Positions 18,199 to 26,146 of a DNA stretch of 64,000 bases are shown here, in pieces. This stretch comes from Streptomyces sp. SM10. GTDB lineage: Bacteria; Actinomycetota; Actinomycetes; Streptomycetales; Streptomycetaceae. Location of the stretch: contig NZ_NEUF01000187.1 of assembly GCF_002910915.1 (NCBI RefSeq), positions 47,123 to 111,122 on the forward strand, in the 5' to 3' direction. The position numbers and the translations under genes were made by a program. The notes below the pieces were generated by a model. That model did not search any database. It was not told the DNA's origin and was given only the letters and a program-made list of their open reading frames with translations. Within the stretch, counting starts at the first letter, position 1; each line of letters opens with the position of its first letter.

Positions 18199-18768
18199 TC
18201 ACCTGCGGTGACGCCGCGCCCCACCGGGTGCGGCGTCACCCGCCACGGGTCCGGTCGTCCGGTAGGCCTTCACCCGCCCGCCCGTGGGCCGTCCCCGCTC
18301 CACCCAGTCCGTGCGCACCCAGTACAGGACGTCGTCCCGCCGCTCCCGCTGCCCGAGGCGTACGGCCTTCAGCCAGAGCCCGGCCCCCGCTCCGGCCAGC
18401 ACGAGCCCGCCGGCGCCCGGCAGCACGTACGCGCTCGCGACCGCCACGAGGAACGCACCGGTCGTCCACCAGCGGTGGGCGCGCCGCCGGTTCCGTACGG
18501 TGACGTACCGGTCCTGGAGGAAGTCGCCACGCCCGGCGCGCGTGGCACCCTTCGCGAGCTCCTCGTAGCGCCCCGCCCGTGCGAACGCCACGGCGGCCAG
18601 GGTCACCAGGAACAGGGCGGCCCCTGCCAGCAGCCCGATCCGGCGCCCGGCGAGCCCCGGGACGAACACCCCGACCCCCGCCGCCAGCAGCCCCGGCCAC
18701 CACAGCGGTGCGGCCCCGGCCCGTACGATCACGGCCACCCTCGCCAACGACTGCGCTCCACGCCCCAC
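18199..18768 (-). CDS. Hypothetical membrane protein
   Basis: A 189-residue protein of unrecognised family. It has four hydrophobic stretches: about residues 20-38 (PLWWPGLLAAGVGVFVPGL), 43-62 (IGLLAGAALFLVTLAAVAF), a pair near 104-121 (GAFLVAVASAYVLPGAG) and 122-135 (GLVLAGAGAGLWL), plus a basic, glycine-rich C-terminal tail. The start is GTG at 18768. Codon use is typical of the chromosome and the gene converges on the roadblock module. The function cannot be inferred from the sequence. Confidence 0.6.
   Translation of the reverse strand: MGRGAQSLARVAVIVRAGAAPLWWPGLLAAGVGVFVPGLAGRRIGLLAGAALFLVTLAAVAFARAGRYEELAKGATRAGRGDFLQDRYVTVRNRRRAHRWWTTGAFLVAVASAYVLPGAGGLVLAGAGAGLWLKAVRLGQRERRDDVLYWVRTDWVERGRPTGGRVKAYRTTGPVAGDAAPGGARRHRR
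18207..18240. terminator. Terminator of the roadblock module inside the end of the convergent gene
   Basis: GGTGACGCCGC (18207-18217) pairs with GCGGCGTCACC (18230-18240). It follows the roadblock module by 19 nt and lies within the last codons of the opposing membrane-protein gene, so the same DNA serves as terminator and coding sequence. Confidence 0.7.
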
Positions 18769-18880
18769 GTCCGTACCCCTCTTCCCACGATTCGCTGTGG
18801 ACCTTCCGGGCGCGGAGATTAACGGGCACAGATGAGCGACGTCTGAGAACGGTCGGGAGTCCGGCGTCCCGGCGCCCGGG

Positions 18881-19729
18881 TCAGTCGACGAACAGCCCCC
18901 GCGCTGCGGCCCTCGCGTCGAACTCCTCGAGACGGGCCTGGGCCTCGGGCAGCCCGTCGCACATGGCCTCCAGCAGCACCCGCCCCAGCAGCATCGGCGC
19001 GCACGCGGTGTCGAAGGCCAGCCCGGTGCCCACGGCGCCCGGAATCAGCAGGTCGCTGTGGGCGGCGACCGGAGCGAACGCCGAATCGGCCACGGTCACC
19101 ACCGTCAGCCCCTGCTCACGCGCGTACGCCAGCGCGTCCACGACCTCCCGCGGGTGGCGGGGCAGCGCGAAGCACATCAGCGCGCTCGCGCCCGCACGCC
19201 GGGCGGCGTCGACGCGGTCGTGCAGCATGCTTCCGCCCTCGTCGAGGACCCGTACGTCCGGGTGCACCTTGGCGGCGAAGTACCCGAACCCCCGAGCCTG
19301 CGAGGATGCCGCCCGCAGTCCGAGCACGAGCAGCGGCCTGGACCCGGCGAGCAGCCGCCCCGCCCGCTCCACCGGAGCCGGGTCGGCGAGCAGGTCGGAC
19401 AGCTGCCGCAGGTTCTCGATCTCCGCCCGCACCGCCTGCTGGTACTCGTTGAGCTCCTCCTCGGCGCCCCCCTCACCGGCTGACCCGGCAGGCGTGGCCT
19501 CTCTCAGGTGCTTGCGGAGCGCCGGATACCCGTCGAACCCGAGCGCCACGGCGAAGCGGGTGACGGACGGCTGGCTCACCCCGGCCAGCTCGGCCAGCTC
19601 CACGCTCGACAGGAACGGGGCGTCGGCGGCCCGCCGCACCATGGAGTGCGCGATCCGCCGCTGGGTGGGGGTGAGCCGCTGCCCCTCGAAGAGCCGCTGC
19701 AACCGCGCAGCCGGGCTGCTCCCGCTCAT
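18881..19729 (-). CDS. MurR/RpiR family transcriptional regulator
   Basis: A 282-residue regulator with an N-terminal RpiR helix-turn-helix (LTPTQRRIAHSMV, SSVELAELAGVSQPSVTRFAVALGFDGY) and a C-terminal SIS sugar-phosphate-binding domain (about residues 120-250; LLVLGLRAASSQARGF, ALMCFALPRHPREVVDALAYA). The ATG at 19729 has GGAGGGG upstream; an in-frame extension to 19846 has no family similarity. An imperfect palindrome lies 68-83 nt upstream and may be its own operator. The neighbours do not show which sugar-phosphate pathway it controls. Confidence 0.88.
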   Translation of the reverse strand: MSGSSPAARLQRLFEGQRLTPTQRRIAHSMVRRAADAPFLSSVELAELAGVSQPSVTRFAVALGFDGYPALRKHLREATPAGSAGEGGAEEELNEYQQAVRAEIENLRQLSDLLADPAPVERAGRLLAGSRPLLVLGLRAASSQARGFGYFAAKVHPDVRVLDEGGSMLHDRVDAARRAGASALMCFALPRHPREVVDALAYAREQGLTVVTVADSAFAPVAAHSDLLIPGAVGTGLAFDTACAPMLLGRVLLEAMCDGLPEAQARLEEFDARAAARGLFVD

Positions 19730-19796
19730 GCTGTCCCCTCCGGAGTTCCACCGCACCGGTCCGGTGCCGAGGAATCCATTCAGCCAGCAAGCAGTC

Positions 19797-19812
19797 TGCA
19801 TGTCCATATACA
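19797..19812. promoter_or_regulatory. Imperfect palindrome upstream of the RpiR gene
   Basis: TGCATGTCCATATACA is a 16-bp imperfect inverted repeat (five of eight positions symmetric), in an AT-rich patch upstream of the regulator start. It is a candidate autoregulatory operator only. Confidence 0.3.
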
Positions 19813-20000
19813 GCCCCGGGTCCGGAGCACGCCCGGCCCGCCACACCTCGTGCGAGCGCCCGGGTCACCCCTCCGGACGTGACGGCCACCGAGCGACGCG
19901 GCCGTCACAGGTTCCACCCAGATCACGTCGCGTGATCCCGTTCCGACTGAACATCCCCTCACGGCGCGACAGGCGGCACGCACCTCTCCACGCCGCCGAC

Positions 20001-20048
20001 GGGCAGGCAGGCGGGCAGGCGGGCAGGCGGGCAGGCGGGCAGGCGGGC
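20001..20048. repeat. Tandem octamer repeat GGCAGGCG
   Basis: About five tandem copies of GGCAGGCG, with a slightly irregular first copy, lie in the 484-bp gene-free spacer between the divergent RpiR and DsbA-like genes, about 165 bp before the latter. The rest of this spacer shows nothing else recognisable. Confidence 0.8.
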
Positions 20049-20213
20049 GCGTGATACCGCCGCGATCAGCAGCCCAGCACATCACCAAGGTCCAGGGCGC
20101 GGACGAGTCCAACGGCGACTTCTGACCGAGCGGCCGACCGGCACCGCCCCGGAGACGCCCGGCCCACGGCCGCTCGCATTGCGGGACCGCTCCCCGCTGC
20201 GGACCCTGGGATC

Positions 20214-20795
20214 ATGATCCCAGCCAATACGAGAGGGCAGGGCGGCATCATCGTCCGCTACGGCGACACCGATGCCGCTCACGTGCTGAGCGTCTACGCC
20301 GATCTGCGCTGCCCCTACTGCAAGCGCATGGAGCTCGGCCTCGGAGCGGTGATGGAGAGCGCCGCGGACGAGGGCGGATTCGCGATCGACCATCATTTCG
20401 CCACCTTCATCGACGACTCCGCGGGCGGCAGCGGCTCCATGGAGGCGCTCGCCGCTCTGGGAGCCGCGGCGGACGAGGGCCAGAAGCCGTTCATGCACTA
20501 TCTGCGGGCGCTGTACGCCGATCAGCCCAGCGAGGACGTGGACGCCTTCTCCGACCGGGAGAACCTGCTGCGGCTGGCCGGCGAGGTCGAGGCGCTGCAC
20601 AGCGACGCCTTCCGGCAGAAGGTCAGGGAGCGCACCTATCTGCCCTGGGCGGCCCAGGTGTCGGCGGCCTTCCAGTCGAGCGGTGTCCGGTCGACCCCTA
20701 CGGTCCTGATCGACGGGGCCCCGGTCCCCGTCATCAACGACCTGGGGTACGCGGTCACGCCCGAGGCCTTCCTCGCCGAGGTCGCTCCCCCGTGA
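20214..20795 (+). CDS. DsbA-family thioredoxin-fold protein
   Basis: A 193-residue thioredoxin-fold protein with the redox pair CPYC at residues 33-36 (SVYADLRCPYCKRME) and the cis-proline segment GVRSTPTVLIDG near residue 160, with a helical insert between them as in DsbA oxidoreductases. No signal peptide is visible, so it is probably cytoplasmic, unlike classical DsbA. It converges on the methyltransferase gene at 20820 with only 24 nt between stops. The substrate is unknown. Confidence 0.85.
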   Translation: MIPANTRGQGGIIVRYGDTDAAHVLSVYADLRCPYCKRMELGLGAVMESAADEGGFAIDHHFATFIDDSAGGSGSMEALAALGAAADEGQKPFMHYLRALYADQPSEDVDAFSDRENLLRLAGEVEALHSDAFRQKVRERTYLPWAAQVSAAFQSSGVRSTPTVLIDGAPVPVINDLGYAVTPEAFLAEVAPP

Positions 20796-20819
20796 ACGCC
20801 CCGGTCCGGACGGCGCGCG

Positions 20820-21617
20820 TCAGGGCTTGCGCGCGACCCCGCTGAACATGGCCACCTCGTCCGGCAGGTCCCCGCCGTCGGGCTCGGGGCGCCACCGGCT
20901 GCACGACACCACGCCGGGTTCGAGGAGCTCCAGACCGTCGAAGAACCGGGTGACGTCGCCGGGCGTGCGCTGCGTCAGCCGGGGCGTGCCGTTCTCGTTC
21001 CAGAAGGCCACGGCCGCGTCCACGTCGGGCATCGACGGGTCGGTGATCGTGTGGGAGAGGACGAGGTGGCTCCCGGACGGCAGGGCGTCCATGAGACGGC
21101 GGACGAGGCCGTACGCCTCGTCGTCCTCCTCGATGAAGATGACCACGCCCAGCAGGACCAGGGCGACCGGGCGGCTGAGATCCAGGGTCTTCGCCGCGTG
21201 CTCCAGGATCACGTCGACGTTGCGCAGGTCCTCGTCGAGGTAGTCGGTGGCACCTTCGGGCGTGCTGGTGAGCAGGGCGCGCGCGTGGGCGAGTACCAGG
21301 GGGTCGTTGTCGACGTAGACGATGCGGGATTCCGGCGCCAGCCGCTGGGCGACCTCGTGGGTGTTGTCGGCGGTCGGCAGGCCGGTGCCTATGTCGAGGA
21401 ACTGGCGGATCCCCAGGTCGGCGACCAGATGGCGCACGGCGCGCCCGAGGAACAGCCGGTCGGCCCGGGCGTAGTCGCCGATGCCCGGATGCAGCGTGCG
21501 GATGTGGTCACCGGCGGCCTGGTCGACGGGGTAGTTGTCCTTGCCGCCCAGCCAGTAGTTCCAGATCCGGGCGGTGTGGGGCTGCGACGTGTTGATCCGG
21601 TCCGCCGGCTCGGGCAC
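20820..21617 (-). CDS. SAM-dependent methyltransferase, actinobacterial PF04672-type
   Basis: A 265-residue protein of the actinobacterial S-adenosylmethionine methyltransferase family (DUF574-type). Signature segments are ARIWNYWLGGKDNYPVD at the N terminus, FLDIGTGLPTADNTHEVA (SAM motif I) and RIVYVDNDPLVLAHARALL (motif II). The start is GTG at 21617 with GGAGG four bases upstream. Such genes are numerous in Streptomyces and their substrates are mostly unknown. The gene stands alone, convergent with the DsbA-like gene. Confidence 0.9.
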   Translation of the reverse strand: MPEPADRINTSQPHTARIWNYWLGGKDNYPVDQAAGDHIRTLHPGIGDYARADRLFLGRAVRHLVADLGIRQFLDIGTGLPTADNTHEVAQRLAPESRIVYVDNDPLVLAHARALLTSTPEGATDYLDEDLRNVDVILEHAAKTLDLSRPVALVLLGVVIFIEEDDEAYGLVRRLMDALPSGSHLVLSHTITDPSMPDVDAAVAFWNENGTPRLTQRTPGDVTRFFDGLELLEPGVVSCSRWRPEPDGGDLPDEVAMFSGVARKP

Positions 21618-21728
21618 TGGTCCTCCTGGGTGCGGTCGGTCTCGCTGTTCGTCAACACGCAGCCTACAGAGGCCTGTTGTGTCCGTCTCGGCGGCCCGGG
21701 GCGCCGCGACGACCGCTGCCGGAGGGGG

Positions 21729-22532
21729 TCAGAACACGACCCGGGCCGCCATCAGCGCCGCCCGCGCACCGGGTTCACCCTCCACCTCCAGGGATCCGCA
21801 CACCGGCCGCCCCGACAGGTGCCGGGCGAAGTCGACCGCGTCGGCCCGGAGGGTGGCCGCAGGGGTGCCGATGCCCAGCAGCCGACTCCCTCCCGCGGGG
21901 CCCTGGAGGTCGACCTGCACCGCGGGGCCCGTCCAGGCGAGGGCCAGGTCCAGCACGACCTGGTCCACGATCTCCCGGTCGTGGCCGTCGAGGACCGGCT
22001 GGGCGCCGACGGTGTCGCCGAGGTCCACCCGGTGCATCCAGGTGTCGCGGGCGATGAGGACGTTGCCGAGGTAGTCCATCGAGTCGTCGGGCAGCGCCCT
22101 CGCCTCCGGGTAGAGCAGGCTCAGCCGGACCTTCCGGCGGACCGCGGCCGGCATGCGGCGCAGGGCGATGAGGCCCTGGGGGGCGAAGTGGGCGAGGGCC
22201 CCGATCAGCTCGCGCCCCGGGACGGCCCGCCGGTCCTCGATCTGGGCCTCGTTGTGCCCGTCCAGCCGGCCGAGGCGGGGGTGGGTCCTCGCGGCCTGCC
22301 GGATCCGGCGTACGGCGACCCAGGGGCGTGGCAGTTCCTCGTACTGGCCGACGGTGTGGGCGAGCATGTCCCGTACCGTCCAGCCCTTGCAGGGGGTCGG
22401 GCGCCGCCAGTCCTCGTCGGAGAGCTCACGGAAGGTGGAGAGCGTCGCCCGCAGCTCGGCCTCGTTGACCAGTCGGGCCCGTGCCCCGCTCGTGCGGGGG
22501 ATGGCCCGGGCGGACGCTGTTGTGGTGGCCAT
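21729..22532 (-). CDS. Maleylpyruvate isomerase / mycothiol-dependent enzyme family protein
   Basis: A 267-residue DinB-like four-helix protein of the mycothiol-dependent maleylpyruvate isomerase family. The N-terminal ELSDEDWRRPTPCKGWTVRDMLAHTVG carries the first metal-binding His region, and NVLIARDTWMHRVDLG carries the second (HxxxH-type) site; the C-terminal domain ends in a typical sterol-carrier-like fold. Known members use mycothiol, the actinobacterial thiol. The real reaction here is not established by context. It is divergent from the small membrane gene at 22660. Confidence 0.8.
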   Translation of the reverse strand: MATTTASARAIPRTSGARARLVNEAELRATLSTFRELSDEDWRRPTPCKGWTVRDMLAHTVGQYEELPRPWVAVRRIRQAARTHPRLGRLDGHNEAQIEDRRAVPGRELIGALAHFAPQGLIALRRMPAAVRRKVRLSLLYPEARALPDDSMDYLGNVLIARDTWMHRVDLGDTVGAQPVLDGHDREIVDQVVLDLALAWTGPAVQVDLQGPAGGSRLLGIGTPAATLRADAVDFARHLSGRPVCGSLEVEGEPGARAALMAARVVF

Positions 22533-22659
22533 GGGCGCGCCTCCCGTCTCCCTGCACCCACGCTACGCCGACGGTCCACGGCCCGCCCTGCGCCGCCCGC
22601 ACCGAAACAGGGGGGCTAACCCCACTGACCGGGGCGCCCCGGCTTCGTAACGTGGGCGC

Positions 22660-23079
22660 ATGGAAGCCCGTGACCCTGAGCTCAGGCGAGAGCTCGACGC
22701 CACCCTGCAGGCCCGCGGCGATCTGGGACCGGAGTACGAGTCCGTGCTGATCGACTCGTTCCTGGAGAAGGTCGAGCAGCGGCTCGGCGGTCCGCACGAC
22801 CAGCAGACGCGGCGGCAGCTCGCCGAGCAGCAGATGGCCGCCGCCCGGGGCGGTGCGCGGCGCCCAGGGCCGCACGGGACCTTCGGGGAGCGGTTCGGCT
22901 TCGGGGTCGTCTCTCTGGTCCTGGCCATCCCGCTGTCCGCGATCGGTGTCGCCAACGCCGGGATCGAGGGGCTCGTCGTGGCCTGGCTGGGGATCTTCGG
23001 CGTGAACGCCGTGCACGCCGCCCGCACGTGGCCGTGGGCCCGGAGGAAGCGGCGGAGCGCCTCCGAGTGGGAAGGCTGA
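22660..23079 (+). CDS. Hypothetical membrane protein
   Basis: A 139-residue protein with a charged, helical N-terminal half (about residues 1-70; a stretch such as LIDSFLEKVEQRL looks amphipathic) followed by two close hydrophobic helices (FGVVSLVLAIPLSAIGVA and LVVAWLGIFGVNAV) and a basic tail. It resembles small actinobacterial membrane proteins of unknown role. The ATG at 22660 begins an acidic N terminus. Two large hairpins follow the gene. Confidence 0.6.
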   Translation: MEARDPELRRELDATLQARGDLGPEYESVLIDSFLEKVEQRLGGPHDQQTRRQLAEQQMAAARGGARRPGPHGTFGERFGFGVVSLVLAIPLSAIGVANAGIEGLVVAWLGIFGVNAVHAARTWPWARRKRRSASEWEG

Positions 23080-23123
23080 GAGCGCGGGACGGCCGTCGGG
23101 AACCCGGCGCCGCACATGGGTAG

Positions 23124-23180
23124 TCGCGGGGACCGCCGCACCCCCGTTACCGGGGGGCGGGACGACGGCGGTCCCCGCGA
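23124..23180. repeat. Long nested hairpin after the 22660 gene
   Basis: A 15-bp perfect stem TCGCGGGGACCGCCG (23124-23138) with its complement (23166-23180) encloses a smaller CCCCCG/CGGGGG hairpin. It lies between convergent genes and may act as a terminator or mRNA-end stabiliser. Confidence 0.7.
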
Positions 23181-23262
23181 GGGACGCGGTCCCGGGTCAG
23201 GGCCGGGTGTCGCGTCCTGGCGACGGTGGAGGTCCGGGAGCCGCTCCGTAGTCCGTGTCGCC

Positions 23263-23302
23263 GTATGTGGTGTCGGCGGGTCTCCCTGCCGACACCACAT
23301 AC
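23263..23302. terminator. Perfect stem-loop terminator before the CBS gene end
   Basis: GTATGTGGTGTCGGC (23263-23277) pairs perfectly with its complement (23288-23302) over a 10-nt loop that can extend the stem. It is 80 nt past the stop of the cystathionine beta-synthase gene on the minus strand and probably terminates both converging transcripts. Confidence 0.82.
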
Positions 23303-23382
23303 TGTGCCGGAGCCGTGTTAAGCCGGTGCTGCGTGGACGTGTCGCGCTCGTACCGTTTTCGCGAACCCCGGAAACCTGCCCG

Positions 23383-24786
23383 CTACGGCTTGGGGGCGGC
23401 GTCCTTCGCGAGGAAGGCCAGCAGATCCTGCCTGCTCACGACCCCTGTCGGCTTGCCCTCGACGAGGACGATCGCCGCGTCGGCACCGTCCGCCCCACTG
23501 AGCACGGCCATCAGGTCCTCGACCGGCTCCCCGGAGCCGACCTGCGGCAGCGGGGCCGACATGTGCTTCTCCAGGGGGTCGGTCAGGGTGGCCCGCTGGG
23601 TGAACAGCGCGTCCAGGAGCTGACGCTCCACGACGGAGCCGATGACCTCGGCGGCCATGACGTCCGGGTGTCCCGCCCCCGGCTTCACGATCGGCATCTG
23701 CGAGACGCCGTACTCCCGGAGTACGTCGATGGCCTCGCCGACCGTCTCCTCGGGGTGCATGTGCACGAGTGAGGGGAGCGGGCCCTCCTTGAAGTCGAGC
23801 ACCGCGCCGACCCGGGCGGAGGGGCCGGTGTCCTCCAGGAAGCCGTAGTCGGCCATCCACTCGTCGTTGAAGATCTTGCTCATGTAGCCGCGCCCGCTGT
23901 CCGGGAGCAGGACGACCACGACGTCCTCGGGGCCGAGGCCCTTCGCGACCTCCAGTGCCGCGACGACCGCCATGCCGCAGGACCCTCCGACGAGGAGGCC
24001 CTCCTCCTTGGCGAGGCGGCGGGTCATCTGGAAGGAGTCCTTGTCCGAGACCGCGACGATCTCGTCCGTGACCGTGCGGTCGTAGGCGCTCGGCCAGAAG
24101 TCCTCGCCGACGCCCTCCACGAGATACGGGCGCCCCGAACCGCCGGAGTAGACGGATCCCTCCGGGTCGGCGCCGACCACCCGCACCCGGTCCTCGCTGA
24201 TCTCCTTGAGATAGCGGCCCGTGCCCGTGATGGTGCCGCCCGTGCCGACGCCCGCGACGAAGTGCGTGATCCGCCCCTCGGTCTGGTCCCAGAGCTCGGG
24301 GCCCGTGGTCTCGTAGTGCGAGCGAGGGTTGTTCGGGTTGGAGTACTGGTCGGGCTTCCAGGCCCCCGGCGTCTCACGGACCAGGCGGTCGGAGACGTTG
24401 TAGTAGGAGTCCGGGTGCTCGGGGTCGACGGCGGTCGGGCAGACGACGACCTCCGCGCCGTACGCGCGCAGCACGTTGATCTTGTCCGTGGACACCTTGT
24501 CCGGGCAGACGAAGATGCACTTGTAGCCCTTCTGCTGGGCGACGATGGCCAGGCCGACACCCGTGTTGCCACTGGTCGGCTCGACGATCGTGCCGCCGGG
24601 CTTCAGTTCGCCGCTCTGTTCGGCCGCCTCGATCATGCGCAGCGCGATGCGGTCCTTCACCGACCCGCCGGGGTTGAAGTACTCGACCTTGGCCAGGACC
24701 GTCGCCTGAATGCCTGCCGACACATTGCGCAGCCTGACCAGCGGGGTGTTGCCGACAAGACTGATCATCGAATCGTGGAATTGCAC
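23383..24786 (-). CDS. Cystathionine beta-synthase
   Basis: PLP enzyme of transsulfuration joining serine and homocysteine to cystathionine. The 467-residue protein starts QFHDSMISLVGNTPLVRL, has the PLP-Lys motif NPGGSVKDR, EPTSGNTG and GVGTGGTITGTGRY in the catalytic part, then a C-terminal Bateman module of two CBS domains (EETVGEAIDVLREYGVSQMPIV and VEDLMAVLSG...GVVSRQDLLAFL). The GTG at 24786 matches the usual family N terminus; a longer in-frame extension is unrelated. The CBS domains suggest adenosyl-ligand control, as in the family; this is inferred. Confidence 0.93.
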   Translation of the reverse strand: MQFHDSMISLVGNTPLVRLRNVSAGIQATVLAKVEYFNPGGSVKDRIALRMIEAAEQSGELKPGGTIVEPTSGNTGVGLAIVAQQKGYKCIFVCPDKVSTDKINVLRAYGAEVVVCPTAVDPEHPDSYYNVSDRLVRETPGAWKPDQYSNPNNPRSHYETTGPELWDQTEGRITHFVAGVGTGGTITGTGRYLKEISEDRVRVVGADPEGSVYSGGSGRPYLVEGVGEDFWPSAYDRTVTDEIVAVSDKDSFQMTRRLAKEEGLLVGGSCGMAVVAALEVAKGLGPEDVVVVLLPDSGRGYMSKIFNDEWMADYGFLEDTGPSARVGAVLDFKEGPLPSLVHMHPEETVGEAIDVLREYGVSQMPIVKPGAGHPDVMAAEVIGSVVERQLLDALFTQRATLTDPLEKHMSAPLPQVGSGEPVEDLMAVLSGADGADAAIVLVEGKPTGVVSRQDLLAFLAKDAAPKP

Positions 24787-24926
24787 CGTGTACTCCGGGA
24801 TCTCCGTGATGGTCCGCCAAGAGTATGCGTACGGGCAGGAGATTGGGCGAAGCGATTGAGCTACGCCCTCGACGGGGCAGGTAGTGCTGTGTACGGCTGT
24901 ACGGCACGGAGGAGGTGGACCGGACT

Positions 24927-25985
24927 GTGTCGAGAGCGAGGGTGGCACGGCGGATCGCAGCGGGTGCGGCCTACGGAGGCGGCAGCGTCGGACTGATCGG
25001 CGCGGCGACCGTGGGCCTGGTACTGGCCGAGGTGCAGTTGGCGAAACGAGCCGTGGGTGGGGGCAAGGCCCCGGTCCCGCCGAGCGCGGACGGGCGGTAC
25101 GGGGTGGCGTTCGCGGCTCCCGCCGACCCGTTGCGCTTCGTCCTGCTGGGCGACTCCACGGCCGCGGGCCAGGGCGTGCGCAGGGCCGGCCAGACACCGG
25201 GGGCGCTTCTGGCGTCCGGGCTGGCGGCGGTGGCCGAACGGCCGGTGGACTTCCGGAACGTGGCCCTGCCGGGCGCCCGGTCGGACGATCTGGAACGGCA
25301 GGTGTCCCTGGTGCTGGCGGACCCGGCGGGGGTGCCGGACGTCTGCGTGATCATGATCGGCGCGAACGACGTGACCCATCGCATGCCCGCCACGCAGTCG
25401 GTGCGCTGCCTGAGCACAGCCGTACGCAGACTCCGTACGGCCGGCGCGGAGGTCGCCGTGGGCACCTGTCCCGACCTGGGCACGATCGAGCCGGTCTACC
25501 AGCCGTTGCGCTGGCTGGCCCGGCGGGTGAGCCGGCAGCTGGCGGCCGCCCAGACGATCGGCGCGGTGGAACAGGGCGGCCGGACGGTCTCGCTGGGCGA
25601 CCTGCTCGGGCCGGAGTTCGAGGCGAACCCCCGGGAGCTCTTCGGCCCCGACAACTACCACCCCTCGGCCGAGGGCTACGCGACCGCCGCGATGGCGATG
25701 CTCCCGACCCTGTGCGCCACCCTCGGCCTGTGGCCGGAGTCGGACCACCTGGACGGCTCGCGCCGCGAGGGCATGCTGCCGGTCGCCAAGGCGGCCTCCC
25801 GTGCCGCGCGGGAGGCGGGCACCGAGGTGACCGGGGCGCGGGCGCCCTGGGCCCTCCTCAAGCACCGCAGGCGCAGGCGTCTGCCCGCCCACACCGAGCC
25901 GGTGCCGCACGAGGACAGGGACACGGGCACGGACGGCAGGCCGTTGCCCGGGCGCGGGCCGGGGGCGACGTGGCGGCGGGCGTGA
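24927..25985 (+). CDS. SGNH/GDSL hydrolase with N-terminal membrane anchor
   Basis: Esterase/lipase-like protein of 352 residues. A basic start followed by AAYGGGSVGLIGAATVGLVLA suggests a membrane anchor. The SGNH blocks are visible: GDSTAAGQG (nucleophile Ser), the block II Gly in ALPGARSDDL, GANDVTH (block III Asn) and PDNYHPSAEGYA (Asp/His dyad). The tail is basic and proline-rich. A GTG at 24927 is preferred, being 11 nt after GGAGGAGG; GTG 24915 sits too close to that site. Divergent from the CBS gene; substrate unknown. Confidence 0.87.
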   Translation: MSRARVARRIAAGAAYGGGSVGLIGAATVGLVLAEVQLAKRAVGGGKAPVPPSADGRYGVAFAAPADPLRFVLLGDSTAAGQGVRRAGQTPGALLASGLAAVAERPVDFRNVALPGARSDDLERQVSLVLADPAGVPDVCVIMIGANDVTHRMPATQSVRCLSTAVRRLRTAGAEVAVGTCPDLGTIEPVYQPLRWLARRVSRQLAAAQTIGAVEQGGRTVSLGDLLGPEFEANPRELFGPDNYHPSAEGYATAAMAMLPTLCATLGLWPESDHLDGSRREGMLPVAKAASRAAREAGTEVTGARAPWALLKHRRRRRLPAHTEPVPHEDRDTGTDGRPLPGRGPGATWRRA

Positions 25986-26146
25986 GCGCGGCGTCCCCCG
26001 GCGAGGGGAACAATGCGGGCGACTGAGCGGTTGCTTAGAAAAGAGGTCCGCATCACATCGCCTGTTGGGTGACCTCAGCTATACGTCCGGGTAACTTCCA
26101 AGGCAGCCCAGCCTTTCCTGCCTTCCAGCCCTCATGGAGCCGCGTG

